Shown one piece after another: positions 59,735-64,000 of a DNA stretch of 64,000 nt (positions are counted from its first letter, which is position 1; every line of letters begins with the position of its first letter). The translations under genes and the position numbers were made by a program. The stretch is from Haemophilus sputorum CCUG 13788 (GTDB taxonomy: Bacteria; Pseudomonadota; Gammaproteobacteria; Enterobacterales; Pasteurellaceae): NCBI RefSeq assembly GCF_000238795.1, contig NZ_AFNK01000053.1, positions 148,662 through 212,661 on the forward strand. The letters are read 5' to 3'. A model generated the notes under the pieces. The model saw nothing but the letters and a program-made list of their open reading frames with translations, searched no databases and had not been told where the DNA came from.

Positions 59735-60370
59735 ATGGCACTAAATATTTATTTAATTCGTCACGGAAAAACCGTGTGGAATATAGAAGGCAGATTGCAA
59801 GGCTCGGGGGATTCTCCATTAGTTGAAGAAGGTATTTTAGGAGCGAAGAAAACGGGACAAGCATTAAAAGACGTTAAATTCAGCGCCGCTTATTCCAGTA
59901 TGCAAAAGCGTGCCCAAGATACCGCCAATTACATTTTAGCGGAAAACAATTTGGCAAATATTCCACATTTTCATCATGCTGGTTTAAATGAATTTGATTT
60001 CGGCAGTTGGGAAGGTATGAAATCAGTCGATTTATTCGATCATGATGAATATTGGATAATGAAACGTACGCCAAAAGACTATCAGGCGCTGAGTAATGGT
60101 GGCGAAACTTATGAGAAAGTTTATCAGCGCGCTTTAGCGGCTTTTAAAGAAATTGCAGAAAAACATCAGCAAGATGAAAATGTCCTGATTGTTTCTCACG
60201 GAATGACATTGACGGTGCTAACAGCCGTGCTTAAAGGTTTACCATGGCATGAAGCGCGTAATGAAGATTTGCATAGTTTTGTGATAAATACCGCAATCAA
60301 TATTGTTGAGGTTGACGGAGAAAAAAACACTTTGAAAGTCTTCAACCAAGTTGATCATCTAGATAAATAA
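59735..60370 (+). CDS. Histidine phosphatase family protein (GpmB-like)
   Basis: A 211-residue member of the phosphoglycerate mutase/histidine phosphatase superfamily. The phosphate-accepting histidine is in LIRHGKTVWN (H10); the second histidine is in VSHGMTLTVL. An AAGGAAAG ribosome site precedes the ATG. Such proteins act on phosphosugars, nucleotides or cobalamin intermediates; the substrate cannot be told. It converges on ruvX across a hairpin. Confidence 0.85.
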   Translation: MALNIYLIRHGKTVWNIEGRLQGSGDSPLVEEGILGAKKTGQALKDVKFSAAYSSMQKRAQDTANYILAENNLANIPHFHHAGLNEFDFGSWEGMKSVDLFDHDEYWIMKRTPKDYQALSNGGETYEKVYQRALAAFKEIAEKHQQDENVLIVSHGMTLTVLTAVLKGLPWHEARNEDLHSFVINTAINIVEVDGEKNTLKVFNQVDHLDK

Positions 60371-60372
60371 AC

Positions 60373-60396
60373 GAAAGCGGCTTAATCGCCGCTTTC
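60373..60396. terminator. Terminator overlapping the ruvX stop codon
   Basis: GAAAGCGGC (60373-60381) pairs with GCCGCTTTC (60388-60396). The loop holds the ruvX stop codon, so the 3' arm is inside the ruvX coding end. It separates the converging phosphatase gene and ruvX. Confidence 0.75.
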
Positions 60397-60807
60397 ATTA
60401 TTTTCAAACCAACTTTCTAAAATCAAACAAGCCGAGATAGAATCAACCTTGTCTTTTTTTAGCGCTTTATATCCCCCTCGTGAAAAGATTTCTGAGCGGG
60501 CTTCAACAGTTGTCAGGCGTTCATCTTGAAAAGCAACGGGTAGATTAAATCTGCCTTGCAGGCGGTTACCAAATTTTCTGGCTCGTTGCGTTAAGGGCTG
60601 TTCAGTTCCATCCATATTCAGTGGTAAGCCAACCACTAATAAATCCGGTTGCCATTCTGCAATCACTTTTTCAATTTGTGCCCAATTTGGAATACCATCT
60701 TGTGCTTTAAAGGCTGGAAGTCCTTGTGCCGTGCCGGTAATACTTTGCCCGACTGCACAGCCAATGCTGTATGTTCCGAAATCAAAGGCTAATAGAGTTT
60801 TTGTCAT
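60382..60807 (-). CDS. ruvX: Holliday junction resolvase-like RuvX (YqgF)
   Basis: A 141-residue RNase-H-fold nuclease (E. coli YqgF 138) involved in 16S rRNA 5'-end processing. The acidic residues are in [11 protein letters not shown] (D9), [19 protein letters not shown] and the C-terminal KDKVDSISA. It is last of the rsmE-yqgE-ruvX unit, with 2 bp between the yqgE stop and its ATG. Its stop lies in the loop of the terminator. Confidence 0.95.
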   Translation of the reverse strand: MTKTLLAFDFGTYSIGCAVGQSITGTAQGLPAFKAQDGIPNWAQIEKVIAEWQPDLLVVGLPLNMDGTEQPLTQRARKFGNRLQGRFNLPVAFQDERLTTVEARSEIFSRGGYKALKKDKVDSISACLILESWFENNESGD

Positions 60808-60809
60808 AT

Positions 60810-61370
60810 TTATGCTCTTGCAGAAGGGGCGAGAACGCCAGAAATGCCAAGTAATTCATTTGCTTCATTCCAACGATCTAAATAGCCAGTTTCAAATAAA
60901 ATACGGTGGCTTGCTTCTGAAACAAGCCAGAAATTTTGCCCAATTTCTTGTTCAAGCTGCGCGCTTTGCCAGGTTGCACAACCTAAGCAAACAATAAAAT
61001 GTTTAGGCGAAAGTGGCGTGCCAAAGCTATCTAAGATATCGCCTGAAGTGGTTAACATAATCTCATCAGTAACCTTATAACTATGCAAGAAATTCATTGC
61101 AGTTTTGGTATGAATAATAAAACCGCGGTCTTGATTCATCGGGCCACCGCTTAATACCATTTGATCTTTAGTGTATTCCCGCTGATTTGCCATTTGGAAA
61201 TCCATTCGGGTAAGCAATTCCAGAACAGAAAGATCAGTAGGAGTGTTAATGACTACACCCATTGCGCCATTTTGATTATGTTCGCAAATATAGACAACGG
61301 TTCGGTCGAAATAGTCATCATCCATTTCTGGCGTAGCAATTAAAAATTTGCCTTGTAAGTTTTCTAACAT
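60810..61370 (-). CDS. yqgE: YqgE/AlgH family protein (UPF0301)
   Basis: A 186-residue cytosolic protein matching E. coli YqgE (187). It keeps [26 protein letters not shown] (in part) and [12 protein letters not shown], plus [16 protein letters not shown]. The function is unknown; AlgH in Pseudomonas was linked to alginate control. It sits between rsmE and ruvX. In E. coli gshB lies between rsmE and yqgE, but here only 21 bp separate them. Confidence 0.95.
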   Translation of the reverse strand: MLENLQGKFLIATPEMDDDYFDRTVVYICEHNQNGAMGVVINTPTDLSVLELLTRMDFQMANQREYTKDQMVLSGGPMNQDRGFIIHTKTAMNFLHSYKVTDEIMLTTSGDILDSFGTPLSPKHFIVCLGCATWQSAQLEQEIGQNFWLVSEASHRILFETGYLDRWNEANELLGISGVLAPSARA

Positions 61371-61391
61371 TAAATCCGGTTTCCTATACGG

Positions 61392-62123
61392 TTAAATATC
61401 GCCAAAGCAGACCTGTAATGCGGTAATGGCAGCCAGTGAAGCGGTTTCTGTGCGTAGAACTCGTTTACCTAGCAGCACTTCCGTAAACCCTTCTTTTTCC
61501 GTCATTTGGATTTCTTCAGCAGATAATCCTCCTTCTGAACCAATAAGTAAACGTACCCCTTCAGGTGGAATATGCGGTAACTGACGAATAGTATATTTTG
61601 CCCGAGGGTGCAGATTTAACTTAAGCATATTATCTTGCTCTTTGCACCAATCGGTCAGTTTCATCATTGGGCGAATTTCTGGAATTTCGTTACGTCCACA
61701 TTGTTCGCAAGCGGCAATCGCAATTTTTTGCCATTGTTGTAGCTTTTTATCTTGGCGCTCATCGTTAAGTTTTACCCCACAACGTTCTGACCAAAGAGGG
61801 GTAATGGTTTTTACCCCTAGTTCTACAGATTTTTGGATAGTAAATTCCATCCGATCACCCCGCGAAATCACTTGCCCTAAATGAATCGCAAGAGGCGATT
61901 CGCGATCATCTAATTCGCTTGATTCAATTTTTGCAATAATTTGTTTTTTTTCGACCGCTTGTAGGTATGCGTGGAAAATATGGTTTGAGCCATCAAATAG
62001 GATAATTTGCTCTCCCTCTTTCATTCGTAACACACGTCCAACATGGTTAACAGCATCTTCACTTAACAGACAGCTATCCAGCTCTGCAAGTGGACTTGGA
62101 TGGTAAATTCTTGGAATTCTCAT
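61392..62123 (-). CDS. rsmE: 16S rRNA m3U1498 methyltransferase
   Basis: A 243-residue SPOUT-class methyltransferase, the same length as E. coli RsmE. An N-terminal PUA-like domain ([12 protein letters not shown]) is followed by the knotted catalytic domain with [13 protein letters not shown] and [11 protein letters not shown], which bind S-adenosylmethionine. It is first in the rsmE-yqgE-ruvX unit. Confidence 0.96.
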   Translation of the reverse strand: MRIPRIYHPSPLAELDSCLLSEDAVNHVGRVLRMKEGEQIILFDGSNHIFHAYLQAVEKKQIIAKIESSELDDRESPLAIHLGQVISRGDRMEFTIQKSVELGVKTITPLWSERCGVKLNDERQDKKLQQWQKIAIAACEQCGRNEIPEIRPMMKLTDWCKEQDNMLKLNLHPRAKYTIRQLPHIPPEGVRLLIGSEGGLSAEEIQMTEKEGFTEVLLGKRVLRTETASLAAITALQVCFGDI

Positions 62124-62220
62124 GGTTTCTTATATCCTCATTTTAGCCATCATTGTAATGTAATTTGGCGCTGAAATAAATTTTTCACAGGGATTTGGTG
62201 TGAAAGTGAGTCTGAAAAAA

Positions 62221-62276
62221 CAAGCGGTCGGATTTTCTTTCTTTTTTGCAAAAAGTATGGAAAATTCGACCGCTTG
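62221..62276 (-). terminator. Uptake-signal dyad after yajG
   Basis: CAAGCGGTCG (62221-62230) and CGACCGCTTG (62267-62276) are exact inverse copies, with TTTTGCAAAA between them. It lies just beyond the yajG stop. Confidence 0.8.
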
Positions 62277-62292
62277 TTAAAAAAGCTTTTGC

Positions 62293-62886
62293 TTATTTAT
62301 ATTGATGAATTGCGTTAGCAATTTCGTTGTCGTTGTAGATAGATTTTACGACATCTTGATAAGCTTGCGATAAGACTGATTTAATATCGTCATTATCAGT
62401 AGTCAGCGCAGCGCCTTCGTAACCACGGGTCGCATTGAAGTTTTTATTAAAGTGACCTTTTGCGCCTTTAACCGCTACTTCAACATTCACTTCGGCATTA
62501 ACTTTATAAAGGATGTTGCCTTGTTCTACTGTTGCGTAGAATTTGCGTACATTCACAATCACATTTGCATTTGCACCACTTTGAACAATTTGGAAGCCTT
62601 TCGCGTTTAAGTCTTGCTGTACAGCCTGTTGGAACATCGCGCCCACTTCAGGTACGGCGGTTAAGCGGGTAATTTCACCACCTTTGGTATAGCTTGCCAC
62701 TTCGCGTGAAGGACGTAAGTCTTGCGTCATGACGCTAATTGAAGCCGATTGATTTTGTGTATTAAAGGTTGCGGTTGGGCTTGGTGTGCTGAAATTAAGC
62801 ACATTAGATTGGCTTTGGCAGCCGGTTAATAACGCCCCGGTGAATAAACCAGCAAGTAATAGTGCTTTTTTATTGAATTGCATCAT
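62293..62886 (-). CDS. yajG: YajG-type lipoprotein
   Basis: A 197-residue lipoprotein (E. coli YajG 192). The start is the ATG at 62886, with AAGGA 7-8 nt upstream; an in-frame ATG at 62907 lies before that ribosome site. The lipobox is ALLTGC (lipidated Cys followed by QSQS). The mature domain has TQDLRPSREVASYTKG and a conserved VNVRKFYATVEQG. The function is unknown. In E. coli yajG precedes bolA in the same direction; here the two diverge. Confidence 0.9.
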   Translation of the reverse strand: MMQFNKKALLLAGLFTGALLTGCQSQSNVLNFSTPSPTATFNTQNQSASISVMTQDLRPSREVASYTKGGEITRLTAVPEVGAMFQQAVQQDLNAKGFQIVQSGANANVIVNVRKFYATVEQGNILYKVNAEVNVEVAVKGAKGHFNKNFNATRGYEGAALTTDNDDIKSVLSQAYQDVVKSIYNDNEIANAIHQYK

Positions 62887-62967
62887 AAAAGATCCTTTTA
62901 GTTTCAATGATTTTGAAAAAGTATAGTATGATTTGGACTGAAATACTACCGTTTCACAGGAGAAAAA

Positions 62968-63279
62968 ATGTTAGTTGCAGAAAGTATTCAACACAAATTG
63001 ACCACAAATTTTGCGCCAAGTTTTCTAAATATTGAAAACGATAGCCATTTACATAGTTCTGGTCGGGGCAGTCAATCTCATTTTAAAGTAACGATGGTGA
63101 GTGATGTCTTTGAAGGCAAACGTAATGTTGCGCGTCATCAGGCTGTTTATGCATGCTTACAATCTGAATTAGATGGCGGTGTGCATGCCTTAGCTTTGCA
63201 TTTATATACCCCAGCAGAATGGCAAGAAAGAGGCGAAATCATTCCAAATTCAATGAATTGTTTAGGGATTGGAAAGTAG
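62968..63279 (+). CDS. bolA: BolA family protein
   Basis: A 103-residue BolA protein (E. coli 105), a partner of monothiol glutaredoxins in iron-sulfur handling and a stress-linked regulator of cell shape. It keeps LNIENDSHLHSSGRGSQSHFKV, with the invariant histidines, and RHQAVYACLQSEL. CAGGAG precedes the ATG. It is divergent from yajG, with 80 bp shared between them for both promoters. Confidence 0.95.
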   Translation: MLVAESIQHKLTTNFAPSFLNIENDSHLHSSGRGSQSHFKVTMVSDVFEGKRNVARHQAVYACLQSELDGGVHALALHLYTPAEWQERGEIIPNSMNCLGIGK

Positions 63280-63309
63280 TCTGATTTATTTTAACGGCTA
63301 AAATAAAAG

Positions 63310-63338
63310 TTGATTCTGAGGGTAAATAGGGGTATATT
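63310..63338 (+). promoter_or_regulatory. tRNA-Ser promoter
   Basis: TTGATT, 17-bp spacer, TATATT, followed by a GC-rich discriminator (ACGCCCC), as in stable-RNA promoters under ppGpp/DksA control. Confidence 0.75.
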
Positions 63339-63360
63339 ACGCCCCGTCTTTTATTGATTC

Positions 63361-63450
63361 GGTGAGATGTCCGAGTGGTTGAAGGAGCACGCCTGGAAAG
63401 CGTGTATATGCGAAAGTGTATCGGGGGTTCGAATCCCCCTCTCACCGCCA
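63361..63450 (+). tRNA. tRNA-Ser (anticodon GGA)
   Basis: A 90-nt class II tRNA with a long variable arm. The acceptor stem is GGTGAGA/TCTCACC, with discriminator G and an encoded CCA end. The anticodon loop is CTGGAAA (anticodon GGA, reading UCC and UCU). The T loop TTCGAAT is intact. Confidence 0.97.
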
Positions 63451-63529
63451 TTTAATAGAAGGTACTGTTTTCATAGATATTTCCTTGGTTAAGTTAAAGT
63501 AGAAATACTTTTTACATACTATATAGTTA

Positions 63530-63560
63530 CCCTAAACATTTTGTTTAGGTTTTTTTTTAT
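63530..63560 (+). terminator. Intrinsic terminator after tRNA-Ser
   Basis: CCTAAAC-ATTTT-GTTTAGG followed by a T9 run, about 80 bp after the tRNA. Confidence 0.9.
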
Positions 63561-63667
63561 CTTAAATTTGATAAAAAACAAATGGCATAAAAAAGCGTTG
63601 TGCAAAAGTTGCTTGTAATAAGTTTTAGTATTAAAGTGGGCGTATTGTTCATTTAAGGAGAAAACGC

Positions 63668-63958
63668 ATGAAAAATGATAAACCAATTGAGTGTGTCGGT
63701 TGTAATACTTTTGATGTCGGCACTATTTTAGATAATAGCGATTGTGATGCGGTAGTAGAGAAAATTTTTGCTACCCAACAAGAAGCTGAAGAAGGATTGG
63801 CATTTTTAACGCAAAAAGCGCGTGATACGGAAAGTGAACCCTGCCAGATTTCACATCAATACGAAGCCGTAGAGGGTGGGGTAAAATTAAGAGCTAAATT
63901 TACCTTTAGTTGCCAAGCTGAAGTGGTTATTTTCCAATTAAATACGCGAGCGTTTTAA
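63668..63958 (+). CDS. YfcZ/YiiS family protein (DUF406)
   Basis: A 96-residue soluble protein like E. coli YfcZ (94) and YiiS (99). The N-terminal CVGCNTFDVGTILDNSD and the C-terminal FTFSCQAEVVIFQLNTR are the family ends; cysteines in the first block are conserved. The function is unknown. AAGGAG lies about 8 nt before the ATG. A terminator follows at the window edge. Confidence 0.85.
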   Translation: MKNDKPIECVGCNTFDVGTILDNSDCDAVVEKIFATQQEAEEGLAFLTQKARDTESEPCQISHQYEAVEGGVKLRAKFTFSCQAEVVIFQLNTRAF

Positions 63959-63978
63959 TTTGAATAAAATAAAAAAAT

Positions 63979-64000
63979 CGAGGCAGTTTAAACTGCCTCG
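63979..64000 (+). terminator. Palindrome at window end, probable terminator
   Basis: The arms CGAGGCAGTTT and AAACTGCCTCG form a perfect 22-bp palindrome. The following bases are beyond the window, so a T-run cannot be checked. Confidence 0.7.

Noticed and set aside
62150..62210. CRP site near rsmE
   Set aside because: The half-sites are in the wrong order (TCACA then TGTGA) and wrongly spaced.
63239..63451. Open frame antisense to tRNA-Ser
   Set aside because: It consists of the reverse complement of the tRNA and the end of bolA; no coding evidence.

Overview
The window is a gene-dense chromosomal segment of a member of the Pasteurellaceae. The main evidence is the many copies of the DNA uptake signal ACAAGCGGT/ACCGCTTGT. 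This is the Apl-type signal of the Actinobacillus/Mannheimia side of the family, not the Hin-type AAGTGCGGT. The gene set agrees: lipoprotein e(P4), HI-like gene blocks, and an AT-rich base composition. Species cannot be fixed from the sequence. No rRNA, CRISPR array, insertion sequence or prophage is visible, and there is one tRNA (Ser-GGA).

Layout. 0-4.5 kb: a truncated secreted-protein gene behind a 10-bp tandem repeat, then a CRP-controlled galM-lacZ operon. 4.5-7 kb: apt-dnaX, with a programmed frameshift site in dnaX. 7.2-10.6 kb: an operon of amino-acid antiporter, DUF998 membrane protein and argE, headed by an ARG box. 10.7-15.7 kb: a secreted protein of unknown function, metK (MetJ operator), a TatD-family hydrolase and rep. 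16-20.5 kb: potABC and ruvAB. 20.5-23.1 kb: thrS with a leader hairpin that mimics a tRNA-Thr anticodon arm, then rpmE. 23.2-25.3 kb: two divergent family 9 glycosyltransferases. 25.4-31.8 kb: pepB-greB, e(P4), yccA, tusE, pgsA, uvrC. 32-38.9 kb: a PurR-box purine permease, trxA, hflKC, purA, thiI. 39-46.4 kb: a BCCT transporter, a MORN-like protein, hrpA, yeaL. 46.7-50 kb: an AT-rich Upf1-like SF1 helicase that looks acquired. 50-55.6 kb: grpE, an orphan lipoprotein potD, a SemiSWEET, and a compact pyrimidine/thiamine control hub. 55.6-64 kb: dksA, pcnB-folK, a CorC/YtfL-type membrane protein, a pseudouridine synthase, rsmE-yqgE-ruvX, yajG/bolA, tRNA-Ser and a YfcZ-like gene.

Much of the interest is in regulation. 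The 53.5-53.9 kb intergenic region carries overlapping divergent promoters and a perfect PurR box. On one side is a TPP riboswitch with a Shine-Dalgarno-masking hairpin ahead of thiB. On the other is a leader ORF running through two tandem intrinsic terminators ahead of a CodA-like amidohydrolase, an arrangement like the pyrBI attenuator. Other readable controls are the thrS operator, a MetJ operator, an ARG box, a CRP site, a second PurR box, the dnaX slippery site, and an AUU start codon for pcnB. Most strand-convergent gene ends are closed by terminators, and many of these are built from inverted pairs of uptake signals.
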